64,000 nt of DNA from Rhodomicrobium sp. (GCA_021604665.1 BQJK01000003.1:62001-126000), one strand, 5' to 3'. Positions 37,148 through 46,891 are shown, counted from the stretch's first letter. Numbers and translations: made by a program. Notes: generated by a model not told the origin, from the sequence alone.

Positions 37148-37852
37148 TTATTTGTCCTGATATAGCGACCAGACGCTTACACCTTTGAGGGTGGCTATAA
37201 ATTCTTCATGGGCTGTGGTTTCTTCGGCTGTTCTAATTTGCGGCAAGGGGGTTGAACGACGGCGGGAGTTTATATTGGTGCCTGTCTCCGGGTTTAATTG
37301 TGGGCGGGCTTCAGCTGCCAGCTCTAAATTGGCCTGGCGTTGACCACTTAATTCCAGATAAACATCTGCCAGCAATTCACTATCCAGCAGGGCGCCGTGA
37401 TAAGTGCGGTTTGAGTTGTCTATATTATAACGACGGCAGAGCGCATCAAGACTGTTGGGGCCGGCTGGGTATTTACGGCGCGCCATGGCCAGGGTATCAA
37501 GCACGCGGCCCATTTCAATGATCGGGCGGCGAACGCGCTTTAATTCGGCATTGAGAAAGCCGATATCAAAGCTCGCATTATGAATGATGAGCGTGTCGCC
37601 TTGTATGAACTCCAGAAATCCATCCGCAACTTCACGAAACAGCGGTTTGTCCCTTAGAAAGTCTGTTGTGATGCCGTGGACGTTTTGTGCCTCGATGGGC
37701 ACTTCGCGCTTGGGGTTAATATAGACATGGTAGGTCTCACCGGACGGGATGTAGTTGAGAAGCTCAACGCAGCCTATTTCAATGATGCGGTCATCACCTT
37801 CAGCATTAAAGCCGGTGGTTTCCGTATCCAGCACGATCTCGCGCATGGCCAT
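37148..37852 (-). CDS. dnaQ: DNA polymerase III epsilon subunit (3'-5' proofreading exonuclease)
   Basis: 234 residues. Exonuclease motifs ExoI (VLDTETTGF), ExoII (IIHNASFDIGFLNAEL) and ExoIII (HGALLDSELLADVY) are present with the DEDDh acidic residues and His. The C-terminal 60 residues carry the region that binds the polymerase subunit. It is in the leftward group dnaQ-coaE-aroE-maf-ppsR that leads away from the proposed origin. Confidence 0.96.
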   Translation of the reverse strand: MAMREIVLDTETTGFNAEGDDRIIEIGCVELLNYIPSGETYHVYINPKREVPIEAQNVHGITTDFLRDKPLFREVADGFLEFIQGDTLIIHNASFDIGFLNAELKRVRRPIIEMGRVLDTLAMARRKYPAGPNSLDALCRRYNIDNSNRTYHGALLDSELLADVYLELSGQRQANLELAAEARPQLNPETGTNINSRRRSTPLPQIRTAEETTAHEEFIATLKGVSVWSLYQDK

Positions 37853-37942
37853 TTCCCCTTATCAGTCACAAAACCCCAGCCTTATGAATACCGCGTTTCG
37901 TAGGGGGGTGGAAGGCTGTGTGGGTATGGTTTCAACGGGTTT

Positions 37943-38632
37943 TCATTCGGTGAGATTTGCCATCTCTGCTGCCCAGCGCTGGTAGGCGCTGTCTTTATTA
38001 TCTGGTTTATTTGCCATTTGCTGAGCGCGGCTTTTCATGGCTGTTATGGCGTTTTTAACTTCTTCATCTGTTTCTTCAAGGCTTAGACTTGTGTTGATGA
38101 TGAGGTCGGCCTTTTCCCTTTTAATATGGTCGGGTAACTGCTTTTTTAGGATTAAGTCCAGCTTTTCCTCTGTCATGCCGGGGCGGGCAAGGGCGCGGCG
38201 GCGTTGATCTTCACTGGTTGCGCTGGCAAGGATGACCATATCCATGAGAGCTTCGGCGCCGGTTTCAAATAACAGCGGAATTTCTATTAAGATTAGTTCA
38301 GCGCCTAAGTTTTTTTGCTTTTCTATGAAGGCCCATTCTTCCTTTCTGACCAAAGGGTGGATAATGGCCTCAAGCTTCTTAAACAACTCTGGTTGACCAT
38401 TTAGGGATTTCATCAGAGCTTGGCGATCGACACTCAGCTTATGATCACCTGAGCTGTCATTTGGTTTTGTGCTGCCAGGGAAGGCGGCTTCTATGTCTGC
38501 TGCGATAGGGCCGTCATATAGATCATGGACAATTTGATCAGCGCTGATCATGGGGATGCCGTTAGCTGCAATCATATCGGCAACTGTCGATTTCCCCATA
38601 GCGATGGAGCCTGTTAATCCGGCGATCAGCAT
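37943..38632 (-). CDS. coaE: Dephospho-CoA kinase
   Basis: 229 residues. P-loop GLTGSIAMGKST at the N-terminus and the ISADQIVHDLY segment identify CoaE, the last step of coenzyme A synthesis. Longer than the usual 200 residues by a linker near 55-65 and a C-terminal tail. Closely follows aroE (26 bp). Confidence 0.95.
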   Translation of the reverse strand: MLIAGLTGSIAMGKSTVADMIAANGIPMISADQIVHDLYDGPIAADIEAAFPGSTKPNDSSGDHKLSVDRQALMKSLNGQPELFKKLEAIIHPLVRKEEWAFIEKQKNLGAELILIEIPLLFETGAEALMDMVILASATSEDQRRRALARPGMTEEKLDLILKKQLPDHIKREKADLIINTSLSLEETDEEVKNAITAMKSRAQQMANKPDNKDSAYQRWAAEMANLTE

Positions 38633-38658
38633 ATTAATTTGGCCTTTCGGGGTTTGGG

Positions 38659-39540
38659 TTAGGCGAGATCATCTATCACATGCTGGGTCAGCTCTGTTGT
38701 TACCTCGGGAAATTTACCGAACCATTTTTCAAAACCTGGGGCGGCCTGATGGATAAGCATGCCGAGGCCATCTACCCCGATGAGACCCCTTTGGCGGGCT
38801 GATTTCAAAAGATCAGTTTCCAAAGGCGCGTAGACGATATCATAGCAAATTGAATGGGGGGGTAGGGGCGCGGTATCCAACTCAAGCGGGGGGTTGCCCG
38901 CCATGCCGAGGCTCGTTGTGTTCACAAGCAGGTTGACCCGGCTTAAGGCTGCATCCTTTTCTTCCCAGTCTATCACTTTGATCGGATGATGGTCTTTATC
39001 TGAGAGATCCTGCTGTTTCAGTAGATTTTCGGCTAACGCTTCGGCGCGGCTGCGGGTGCGATTGGTGAGAATAATTTCTGGCACGCCTTCACGCATGAGC
39101 GCATATATAATGGCACGGGCAGCGCCGCCTGCACCAATGACCATGGCTGGTTCATCTGCCGACCAGCTGGGGGCGCTTTTTTTCAAATGGGTGATGAAAC
39201 CATAACCATCTGTGTTGCCAGCGATTAACTCCTCCCCCTCAAACCAGAGGGTATTGGCAGCGCCAATGGCGCGAGCCTCTGCTGTGGTTTTGTCAGCCAG
39301 TTTTAACACATTCTCTTTGTGCGGGATGGTGACATTGATACCGCTGAACCCGGCCGCTCTCATTCCACTGATAAAAGTCTCTAAATTTTCTGGTGCCACT
39401 GGGATTTTATCGTAGCTACCCGCTAGCTGATATTTATTGAGCCAAAACCCATGAATGAGCGGCGAGCGGGAATGGGTGATGGGCCAGCCAATAACACCTG
39501 CTTTCGGCGCCATTGTTGGTGTGGTTGTTTTGTTTGTCAT
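38659..39540 (-). CDS. aroE: Shikimate dehydrogenase
   Basis: 293 residues. The substrate motif GVIGWPITHSRSPLIHGFWL and catalytic Lys in NVTIPHKENV, plus the NADP-binding GAGGAARAI and NRTRSRAE motif, are present. Reduces 3-dehydroshikimate in aromatic amino acid synthesis. It overlaps the end of maf by 4 bp. Confidence 0.96.
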   Translation of the reverse strand: MTNKTTTPTMAPKAGVIGWPITHSRSPLIHGFWLNKYQLAGSYDKIPVAPENLETFISGMRAAGFSGINVTIPHKENVLKLADKTTAEARAIGAANTLWFEGEELIAGNTDGYGFITHLKKSAPSWSADEPAMVIGAGGAARAIIYALMREGVPEIILTNRTRSRAEALAENLLKQQDLSDKDHHPIKVIDWEEKDAALSRVNLLVNTTSLGMAGNPPLELDTAPLPPHSICYDIVYAPLETDLLKSARQRGLIGVDGLGMLIHQAAPGFEKWFGKFPEVTTELTQHVIDDLA

Positions 39541-40148
39541 GAGCGTATTAAATTTTCCTGACGGAGATAGCCAAGTAATGGCAGCAGAGGGAAGCCGAGA
39601 ATAGTGAAATAATCACCTTTTATCTCTTCAAACAGATGAATGCCAAAATTTTCTATTTGGTATGAACCGGGAGATTTATAAATGGTATCCCCGCTATGGG
39701 CCAGATATTCACCGAGAAATTCTGGTGAGAAATCTCGCATGGTCAACTCGGCCGTGTCGCTATGGCGCCAGATGACATTATTGTTTTTTACAATAACAAC
39801 CGCTGAAATGAGCTTATGAGTTTTGCCCCGCAATTTGAAAAGGCTGGCATGAGCTTCGTCTTTATTGGTTGGTTTCTCGATAATCTCATCACCAAGCGCG
39901 AGGATTTGATCTGAGCCGATGATGATCTGATCTGCTCTTGATTTGGAGATATCCATGGCTTTGGCTTCTGCCAGAATTTCAGCGATGTCAGCCGGGTCCG
40001 TGTCTTCCGCTTCAAATACTTTTCTTATTGAAGGTTCGTCGATATGCGGCGGGTCAATTTCAAATGAAAGGCCGGTTTTTTCTAAAAGTGTGGCTCTGGT
40101 ATGACTACCAGAGGCCAGCACCAACCGGGATTTTTCTGACTTAAACAT
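39537..40148 (-). CDS. maf: Maf-family nucleotide pyrophosphatase
   Basis: 203 residues. Maf signatures: LASGSHTRATLLEKTGL at the N-terminus, the DEPSIR segment and IIGSDQIL with the catalytic Asp. Members hydrolyse non-canonical or modified nucleoside triphosphates. Its stop overlaps the aroE start (ATGA). Confidence 0.94.
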   Translation of the reverse strand: MFKSEKSRLVLASGSHTRATLLEKTGLSFEIDPPHIDEPSIRKVFEAEDTDPADIAEILAEAKAMDISKSRADQIIIGSDQILALGDEIIEKPTNKDEAHASLFKLRGKTHKLISAVVIVKNNNVIWRHSDTAELTMRDFSPEFLGEYLAHSGDTIYKSPGSYQIENFGIHLFEEIKGDYFTILGFPLLPLLGYLRQENLIRS

Positions 40149-40185
40149 TGAATGAATGCCTTATATTACAGCGGTTATTTCATCT

Positions 40186-41019
40186 TTAATGGGGTTTTCT
40201 TTTGCGCTCATTATATAGGTTTAATATGGCGGCGGCGGTTTCTTCAATTGAGCGACGCGAGACATCTATGATTGGCCAGTTATGACGGCCGCATAAGCGC
40301 CTTGTGAAAGCAATTTCGCGCGAGATGGTGTCGCGATCGACATAATCTTTCAAATCTCTGTCTGCCATTTCCATCACCCGGTTGCGGCGAACCTGAGCAA
40401 TTCTATCTGCGCTGGCGATGAGGCCAACTATAAAGCATTTGGTTGGCTCTGTTAAAATGGGAGGTAGGGGTAGATCTGGCACAAGGGGCAGGTTGGCAGT
40501 TTTAAAGCCGCGATTGGCCAGATAAATGCTGGTTGGTGTTTTAGAGGTGCGGCTGATGCCGATGATGAGTATGTCAGCCTTATCTAAATCATCCGGTAGC
40601 TGGCCGTCATCATGCATCATCGTAAAATTAAGCGCATCTATGCGGCTGAAATATTTACTATCCAGGCTGTGTTGGCCGCCAACTGTTGGTTTGAAGGGGG
40701 AGCCGAGATAGCTATCGAATATTTGCAAAATCGGGTTGAGTATCCCCAGGCATGGGAGGTTTAGCTCTGTGCAGTAATGCTCTAATTCCTCTACCAACTC
40801 AGGATTAACAATGGTGTGCATGACGATGCCGGGCTGGCTTTGTATCAACTGGCAAACACGGTGCATGTGGCGTTTGGTTCGGACAAGCGGGTGGATATGC
40901 TCGATGGCGCGGATGCTTGGATATTGCACAGTTACGGCTTTGGCCATGGTCGTCAAGGTTTCACCGGTGGCATCTGAGATAAGATGGAGGTGGAAAAACT
41001 TTGGATTGGTTGTGGCCAT
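40186..41019 (-). CDS. ppsR: Pyruvate phosphate dikinase / PEP synthase regulatory protein
   Basis: 277 residues from ATG 41019 (MATTNPKFFHLHLISDATGE); an upstream ATG at 41052 adds 11 residues overlapping a DnaA-box-like site. The P-loop GISRTSKTPTS identifies the DUF299 bifunctional kinase/pyrophosphorylase family, which switches PPDK or PEP synthase on and off by Thr phosphorylation. This gene is the homolog of Rickettsia RP001, which borders the replication origin with hemE in alphaproteobacteria. Confidence 0.94.
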   Translation of the reverse strand: MATTNPKFFHLHLISDATGETLTTMAKAVTVQYPSIRAIEHIHPLVRTKRHMHRVCQLIQSQPGIVMHTIVNPELVEELEHYCTELNLPCLGILNPILQIFDSYLGSPFKPTVGGQHSLDSKYFSRIDALNFTMMHDDGQLPDDLDKADILIIGISRTSKTPTSIYLANRGFKTANLPLVPDLPLPPILTEPTKCFIVGLIASADRIAQVRRNRVMEMADRDLKDYVDRDTISREIAFTRRLCGRHNWPIIDVSRRSIEETAAAILNLYNERKRKPH

Positions 41020-41463
41020 GTGTTGATAAGTCTTCCGGTTATACACAGCCATGGCGCACTATTTGAAATTAGTCCCCACTGTTCAGATTTGGGGGGCTGA
41101 GATTTCCACACAGTTTCGTTCGGGGATAAGATCTGTGCTGTTTGTTCAGGACTGTTGATTGGTGTTTTTCTACTCAGTTTGCTCCCCTAGTTTTGCACAT
41201 AGTTTCCTAGCGATCATTCACTTTTATCAAATTTGCTAATCCCCCTGAAATTTTTAACTTTATTGTTTCGTAAAGTGAGTTGTTGCTGGGAATTGATGAG
41301 GTTTGATTTTAGGGGAGCTTTGATATTTGAAAAGCTGTGAGTTGGGGGGTGGCTTTTGATAATTCAAGGAATCCACTGCTTAACAATAACCACCACAACC
41401 TAAATAAAACTTTTCTTTTATTTTTTTATTGAAAAGGGAGAAACCGAACCGCATAAAAGGCTT
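41020..41463. other. oriC: Probable chromosomal replication origin (oriC)
   Basis: The gap lies between ppsR and hemE, the border at which the Caulobacter and Rickettsia origins sit. Visible elements: TTATACACA (41039-41047) matching the DnaA-box pattern TTATNCACA; TGTTGATAA (41021-41029), one mismatch on the complement; ATTTCCACA (41102-41110), a weaker match; TCCCCA (41073-41078), like the Caulobacter W-box; and an AT-rich tract at about 41400-41438 that could be the unwinding element. Genes diverge on both sides. No clear CtrA double site (TTAA-N7-TTAA) was found. Confidence 0.65.
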
Positions 41464-42489
41464 ATGGAAGATAAGATATTTTTAAAAGTTTTGCAGGGGG
41501 AGGTTTTACCTAAACCTCCTATTTGGTTGATGCGTCAAGCAGGGCGGTATCTTGATGAGTACCGTATGGTCAGAGACCAGGCTGGCAGCTTTCTCAATTT
41601 ATGTTACGCGCCAAAGATGGCGGCAGAAGTAACGTTGCAGCCGATAAGACGGTTTGGTTTTGATGCTTCTATTTTGTTTGCAGATATTCTGGTGGTGCCG
41701 GATGCTTTGGGGCAAGAGGTAAGGTTTGAGACCGGGGAAGGCCCTCGGCTAAACCCGATTGAAACTGCTGAGGCTTTGGCTAAGCTTAGTGCGTCTAAGG
41801 TGGATGAAAAATTTGATAGTGTTGCAGAAACTGTCAGCCTTATTCGAGACGGGTTGCCAAGTGAGACAACGTTAATAGGTTTTTGCGGGGCGCCCTGGAC
41901 TGTGGCCACCTATATGGTGGCTGGGCAAGGCACGGTTAACCAGCAGCCGGCGCGAGAATTGGCATATAAAGACCCTGAATTGTTCCAAGAGATGATTGAT
42001 CTTTTGGTTGAGGTTTCGGTTGATTATCTCTCTCGCCAGGTGAAAGCTGGCGCTGAGGTGCTACAGATTTTTGATAGCTGGGCGGGCAGTTTGCCAGAGG
42101 CTGAATTTGAGCGCTGGGTGATTAAACCAACACAAAAAATGGTGTCTCAATTACGCGCTTTGTTTCCGCATGTGCCAGTGATTGGCTTTCCGCGCGGCGC
42201 GGGGCCGCTTTATGAGCGCTATGTTTCTGAGATTGATATTCAAGGGGTGAGCGTTGATGAAACCATGCCGCTTGAATGGGTGAAGATGCATTTGCAATCT
42301 AAGGTGACGGTACAGGGAAATGTGGATGCGTTTGCCCTTGTGGCCGGCGGCGCGGCGCTTGATGAGGCGGTTGACCGGGTGATTAACTGTTGGTCAGATG
42401 GGCCGTTTGTTTTTAACCTTGGTCATGGTATCAACCAGTTTACCCCGGTGGCTCATGTTGAGCAGATGATTGCCCGCGTGCGCGGATAG
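41464..42489 (+). CDS. hemE: Uroporphyrinogen decarboxylase
   Basis: 341 residues. Substrate-binding Arg and Asp motifs LMRQAGRYLDEYR and FADILVVPDALG are intact, along with GFCGAPWTVATYM. It makes coproporphyrinogen III in heme synthesis. It is the first gene to the right of the proposed origin. Confidence 0.97.
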   Translation: MEDKIFLKVLQGEVLPKPPIWLMRQAGRYLDEYRMVRDQAGSFLNLCYAPKMAAEVTLQPIRRFGFDASILFADILVVPDALGQEVRFETGEGPRLNPIETAEALAKLSASKVDEKFDSVAETVSLIRDGLPSETTLIGFCGAPWTVATYMVAGQGTVNQQPARELAYKDPELFQEMIDLLVEVSVDYLSRQVKAGAEVLQIFDSWAGSLPEAEFERWVIKPTQKMVSQLRALFPHVPVIGFPRGAGPLYERYVSEIDIQGVSVDETMPLEWVKMHLQSKVTVQGNVDAFALVAGGAALDEAVDRVINCWSDGPFVFNLGHGINQFTPVAHVEQMIARVRG

Positions 42490-42583
42490 TCAGTTAAATT
42501 ATTACTCATGTACGCTCATTATTGAGCAGAGATCTTACCGGCTAAGTTCTGAATTTTTAGATGTTAAAATGAGGGTGCTTTGA

Positions 42584-43012
42584 ATGGATTTTGGTCTCTG
42601 GTTTAAGGCGCTTCATATTATTTCCATTATCGCCTGGATGGCGGGCTTGCTTTATCTACCGCGGCTTTATGTTTATCACGCTGGGGCTAAGACTGGCTCG
42701 GAACTTTCAGAAACTTTGAAGGTTATGGAGCGACGTTTGCTGCGGTTTATTATGAACCCGGCGATGATAGCGGCCTGGATTTTTGGCTTGCTCACCGCGT
42801 ATTTTCAAGGGCAGTTTAGTGATGCCTGGCTGCATGGCAAATTGCTGTTTGTTGTTGCACTTTCTGTCGTGCATATGATGCTGGCGCGTTATCGGCGTGA
42901 ATTTGAGGCAGATCAGCGGCAGCGCAGCGCTAAGTTTTTCCGCGTGATAAATGAAGTGCCGACCGTATTGATGATTGTAATTGTCTTTCTGGTTGTATTA
43001 AAACCTTTTTAA
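42584..43012 (+). CDS. hemJ: Protoporphyrinogen oxidase HemJ
   Basis: 142 residues, four transmembrane helices, with the HemJ hallmark KALHIISIIAWMAGLLYLPR containing the conserved His and the RFEADQR-like stretch (RREFEADQRQRSAKFFR). It forms protoporphyrin IX in the membrane. Placement between hemE and rho is usual in alphaproteobacteria. Confidence 0.94.
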   Translation: MDFGLWFKALHIISIIAWMAGLLYLPRLYVYHAGAKTGSELSETLKVMERRLLRFIMNPAMIAAWIFGLLTAYFQGQFSDAWLHGKLLFVVALSVVHMMLARYRREFEADQRQRSAKFFRVINEVPTVLMIVIVFLVVLKPF

Positions 43013-43331
43013 TCTCTGCACCGCATGGTGTTGTTGAGCATTTTTCACTATAATTGAAGAATCATCACTTTTATGCCTATATTGTTTTTGATATAGTTGG
43101 TGTGAGTTATATTTTAGGTTTATTCTAGTTTTTCCGTTCCGGCTTGTTCTTGCTGATATTTCATATCGGTATTTTTTGAACCAGCGTTTTAAGCGATAAA
43201 CTATAATATTAACAACAACTTACATTTATTATTGCTTACCATTCAGATATCCCCGAGCCGAGTTTTCATCCCCCCTTGTCATAAATTCCCTTCTTGACAG
43301 CTCGCCTCTTCCCTCTTTTCGGAGCCCCTCC
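43013..43331 (+). other. Leader region upstream of rho, no gene
   Basis: AT-rich 319-bp interval, likely containing the rho promoter and untranslated leader. rho genes are often autoregulated by termination in the leader, but I see no decisive structure here. Confidence 0.4.
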
Positions 43332-44597
43332 ATGGAACAAATGAAACTCCAGGAACTAAAATCTAAAAACCCGGTCGAATTGCTTGCCTTTGCTGAAGAA
43401 GTTGAGGTTGAGAATGCCAGCTCGATGCGCAAACAAGAACTTATGTTTGCTATTTTGAAGCGGCTTGCGGCCAATAATATTGAAATTATTGGCACCGGCG
43501 TTGTTGAAGTTTTGCAGGATGGGTTTGGGTTCTTGCGCTCACCAGATGCGAATTACCTTCCTGGTCCGGATGATATTTACGTTAGCCCCAGCCAGATCCG
43601 GCGGTTTGGTTTGCGAACTGGCGATACAATTGATGGGCAGATCCGTAGCCCGAAAGAAGGCGAACGTTATTTCGCACTTCTTAAAGTCAATCAGATCAAT
43701 TTTGAAGAGCCTGACAAAGGCAAACATAAAATCAATTTTGATAACCTGACACCGCTTTATCCTGATGAGTGGCTTTCAATGGAAATTGAAGACCCAACGG
43801 TTGAGGATATGTCTGCCCGGGTTATTGATATTGTTGCGCCAATGGGTAAAGGCCAGCGCGCCCTGATTGTGGCGCCGCCGCGCACCGGTAAAACCGTGTT
43901 GCTGCAAAATATTGCTCATTCTATCACCACGAACCATCCTGAATGTTATCTCATTGTGCTGCTGATTGATGAACGGCCTGAAGAGGTGACGGATATGCAG
44001 CGCTCTGTGCAAGGGGAAGTTGTTTCTTCAACCTTTGATGAGCCGCCGACCCGCCATGTGCAGGTTTCTGAAATGGTGATTGAGAAAGCCAAACGGCTTG
44101 TTGAACATAAACGTGATGTTGTCATTCTTCTTGATTCTATCACTCGCCTTGGCCGTGCTTACAACACTGTTGTGCCGTCTTCTGGTAAAGTTCTAACTGG
44201 TGGTGTTGACTCTAACGCGCTGCAACGGCCCAAGCGCTTTTTTGGTGCCGCCCGGAATATTGAAGAAGGTGGGTCCCTGACCATTATCGCAACCGCCTTG
44301 ATTGATACTGGCAGCCGCATGGATGAAGTGATCTTTGAAGAATTTAAAGGCACTGGTAACTCTGAGGTTGTGCTTGATCGTAAAGTGGCAGACAAGCGCG
44401 TGTTCCCAGCTATCGATATTGCCAAATCTGGTACGCGGAAAGAAGAATTGCTGGTCGCTGATGAACAGCTTAAGAAAATGTATGTGCTGCGGCGTATTCT
44501 TAATCCAATGGGGCCAATGGATGGCATTGAGTTCCTGATTGATAAGTTGAAGAATACCAAAGGTAATGATGATTTCTTCGACAGTATGAATACCTAG
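43332..44597 (+). CDS. rho: Transcription termination factor Rho
   Basis: 421 residues. N-terminal RNA-binding domain ([19 protein letters not shown], about 57-76), Walker A APPRTGKT (181-188) and the ring-closing ATPase with [10 protein letters not shown] are intact. It forms a hexamer that stops untranslated transcripts. The gene is monocistronic here and followed by a repeat element. Confidence 0.97.
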   Translation: MEQMKLQELKSKNPVELLAFAEEVEVENASSMRKQELMFAILKRLAANNIEIIGTGVVEVLQDGFGFLRSPDANYLPGPDDIYVSPSQIRRFGLRTGDTIDGQIRSPKEGERYFALLKVNQINFEEPDKGKHKINFDNLTPLYPDEWLSMEIEDPTVEDMSARVIDIVAPMGKGQRALIVAPPRTGKTVLLQNIAHSITTNHPECYLIVLLIDERPEEVTDMQRSVQGEVVSSTFDEPPTRHVQVSEMVIEKAKRLVEHKRDVVILLDSITRLGRAYNTVVPSSGKVLTGGVDSNALQRPKRFFGAARNIEEGGSLTIIATALIDTGSRMDEVIFEEFKGTGNSEVVLDRKVADKRVFPAIDIAKSGTRKEELLVADEQLKKMYVLRRILNPMGPMDGIEFLIDKLKNTKGNDDFFDSMNT

Positions 44598-44599
44598 GT

Positions 44600-44760
44600 T
44601 TTGTCTCACGGGCTATTCCGCGGCGGCGTGGCCGCGCGGGCCCTCCGATTGGGCGCGCAATATTTTTTGCGCCGTTTCTCGTGCCTTAGATTGCCACATA
44701 GCATCCGGTGTGGGCGCAAAATGCGCGGGCGCCGGCTGGCGCAATCCGCCGTTGGATCGT
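44600..44760. repeat. Dispersed GC-rich intergenic repeat after rho
   Basis: Contains TCTCACGGGCTATTCCG (about 44604-44620), CGGGCCCTCCGATTGGGC (44637 onward), ATTTTTTGCG and CTTAGATTGCC in the same order as the hisB-side element (27324-27680), with small gaps. No gene was seen in it. Confidence 0.75.
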
Positions 44761-44950
44761 GGACTGTGATTTTTAAATTAGTTCCCTTATGTTCGGGTCC
44801 TTAAACTTATATTGCCTAGCCAGATCGGAAAATCTCTCGTTTATGTGATTATTGAATGGTTTGGGATTTATGTCGTGGGCTTTGCGATGGGGTGTCAACT
44901 AGCTCAACTTGCTTATGTATCATTGAGTTTTAGAAGTGGGATTTTATAGA

Positions 44951-44986
44951 AAAGAGCGAAGCCATTGCTGGCCTCGCTCTTTTTTG
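44951..44986. terminator. Bidirectional terminator before the repeat-domain secreted protein
   Basis: AAAGAGCGA and TCGCTCTTT enclose a partly paired region; a T-run follows. It ends the leftward gene at 45005 and could end rightward read-through from rho. Confidence 0.8.
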
Positions 44987-45004
44987 TTTGGGGCGTATAT
45001 TCGT

Positions 45005-45535
45005 TTAGTTACAAGGCCGGGCGATGGCGAGGCAGCGCCAGGTGTTATTGTCTTGTTTTTTACATTTATAATGTTTTTTCTTGGCGCTGTTCCAGAAGCT
45101 GTATTTGACACCATGATTAATGGCGGCTTGTTTTTCCCAGCGGCCTTTGGCGCTGTCTTTGGCTTTTTGTTTGTTGAAATAGTACATGCCATGTTTTTTC
45201 AGAACCGGCTTACAGCTGGTTTTAATTTGGCAGGGTGTGCCGATGGCAAAACAGCGATAGGTGTTGTTAGCTTGTTTCTTACAAATGTTGCTGCGAACTT
45301 TCGCATTGTTCCAAAAGCTCAGACCAATGCCATGCTTGATGGCGACCTTCTTTTCCCAGCGGCCAATAGCTGAACTTTTGGCTTTCGCTTTCTTGTAATA
45401 ATACATGCCATATTCGCCCGTGGGCTGTTTGCATATTTTGCCAGCTTTCGCGCCTGCTGTTAGCGAGAGGCTAATGATGAGTGCTGTGAAGAGTGTGGTT
45501 GCGATTAATCTGGCAGGTCTTAGTGATGCAGTCAT
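45005..45535 (-). CDS. Secreted Cys-rich protein made of two internal repeats
   Basis: 176 residues. The signal peptide ends near GAKAGK (about residue 31). The mature protein is two about 60-residue copies beginning GMYYYKKAKAKSSAIGRWEK and GMYYFNKQKAKDSAKGRWEK, each ending CKKQ-x-NNT-(Y/W)-RC-(F/L)-AI-x-x-PC. Cys residues are conserved between the copies and probably form disulfides in the periplasm. Strongly basic. I do not recognise the family. Confidence 0.75.
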   Translation of the reverse strand: MTASLRPARLIATTLFTALIISLSLTAGAKAGKICKQPTGEYGMYYYKKAKAKSSAIGRWEKKVAIKHGIGLSFWNNAKVRSNICKKQANNTYRCFAIGTPCQIKTSCKPVLKKHGMYYFNKQKAKDSAKGRWEKQAAINHGVKYSFWNSAKKKHYKCKKQDNNTWRCLAIARPCN

Positions 45536-45713
45536 GATTGAGATCTCCTGATAGGCGATTATGGTTACTGAATTTGTATCGCTACAGATCTGTCGTCATG
45601 AGTATGGGAGAGGTTCAAAGAAGGGGAATATTTTATACCGTTTTTTGTGTTTATTCTCTGTGAGGGAAGGAAGAGCGGCTTGGGCCTTTACTCTTCCTTC
45701 TCGTCACCAGTGG

Positions 45714-46313
45714 CTAATATAATTTGTTAGCTTTGCGGCTCATATCGACGGCAGCATCTGGAATGATTTCTTCAATGTTATAGTTGCTTGCGATCAGTTG
45801 TTTTGCCGTTTCATCATTTTGAGCGGCTGATTTTTGAATTAAGATACGACCGGCTTTTATATCTTGTTCGACGCCCTGGCCTGTTAGCAAGGCGATGCCA
45901 TAATAGAGCTGGCCAGTGCTAAACCCGCGATCGCTGGATTTTTTTAGCCACATGGCAGCTTGTTTAAAATCTTGTTTGACGCCGCTACCGGTTTCATAAA
46001 TTTTAGCCAGTTCAAGCATTGAAATATCATGGCCTTCTTCGGCGCAGCGGATCAGTATTGGTAAGCCTTGTTCATGCATTCCGGCTTTTTCAATTTCATG
46101 TGCTTTCCAGCAAAGAATTGTCAGGGTACCATTTGTGCGACCAACCCGCATCTTATCTAATTGATATTCTATGCTTTCTTCAACCGGATTGGTAAAACCA
46201 TCTTCTGTTATTATGGATTCTGCCTTACTTAGAGCGGGGGCAATTAAAGTTAAGCTGATGAGGGCTAAGCTCTTAATAGATAATTTATGGCGGCCTATAA
46301 TATGTTTGAGCAT
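45714..46313 (-). CDS. Exported Sel1-repeat protein
   Basis: 199 residues. A signal peptide (SLALISLTLIAPALSKAES) is followed by Sel1-like tetratricopeptide repeats: MLELAKIYETGSGVKQDFKQ and GQLYYGIALLTGQGVEQDIK, then a partial unit. Such repeats are protein-binding scaffolds. Specific function unknown; single-gene transcript. Confidence 0.82.
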   Translation of the reverse strand: MLKHIIGRHKLSIKSLALISLTLIAPALSKAESIITEDGFTNPVEESIEYQLDKMRVGRTNGTLTILCWKAHEIEKAGMHEQGLPILIRCAEEGHDISMLELAKIYETGSGVKQDFKQAAMWLKKSSDRGFSTGQLYYGIALLTGQGVEQDIKAGRILIQKSAAQNDETAKQLIASNYNIEEIIPDAAVDMSRKANKLY

Positions 46314-46432
46314 TGTCCAACTCCTTTGTGATTTCTATTCACTTTAGAGTAAGGGCATATGGGTCAATGTCTCAGTCAGACATTTGTTACCTTAGTAAGT
46401 TTATTCTCAGCTCTTCAGAAAGTTGTCATGCA

Positions 46433-46891
46433 ATGACATTTACATATGGTGTTCTTTTATTTTTCTTTGGTTTGGTACTGTTGGCAGCCCTCACTGGGAT
46501 GATGTTTCGCCCTGGGGTTTGGTATGCCTCGCTCAATAAACCAGCATGGACGCCGCCGAACTGGATGTTCCCTGTGGTATGGACAGTGCTTTATGTCATG
46601 ATAGCGATTGCTGGGTGGCTGGTTTGGTCGGCGGTGGGGTTTGGCCCGCTTTTGTGGCTTTGGTTTGCTCAGCTGGCTTTAAATATGGCCTGGTCATGGA
46701 TCTTTTTTGGCCGCAAGAATATGGCGCTTGGATTTGTTGATATTTTACTGCTGATGGCGCTGATTATAGCTTTCATCATCATTTCAGCCATTGTGGTGCC
46801 TATGGCTTCTTTCTTGTTTATGCCTTATCTTGCATGGGTGATGCTGGCGGCCGCCTTGAACTTCTCTATCTGGCGGTTAAACACGGGATAG
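46433..46891 (+). CDS. tspO: TspO/MBR family tryptophan-rich sensory protein
   Basis: 152 residues from the ATG at 46433, giving the normal family length; a longer frame from 46313 adds 40 atypical residues. Five transmembrane helices, with the motifs WYASLNKPAWTPPNWMFPVV and ALNMAWSWIFFGRKNMALG. TspO binds porphyrins and, in photosynthetic alphaproteobacteria, modulates tetrapyrrole gene expression. Confidence 0.94.
   Translation: MTFTYGVLLFFFGLVLLAALTGMMFRPGVWYASLNKPAWTPPNWMFPVVWTVLYVMIAIAGWLVWSAVGFGPLLWLWFAQLALNMAWSWIFFGRKNMALGFVDILLLMALIIAFIIISAIVVPMASFLFMPYLAWVMLAAALNFSIWRLNTG

Noticed and set aside
41020-41463. CtrA double sites (TTAA-N7-TTAA) in the origin
   Set aside because: TTAAC half-sites occur (for example near 41253) but no correctly spaced pair was found.
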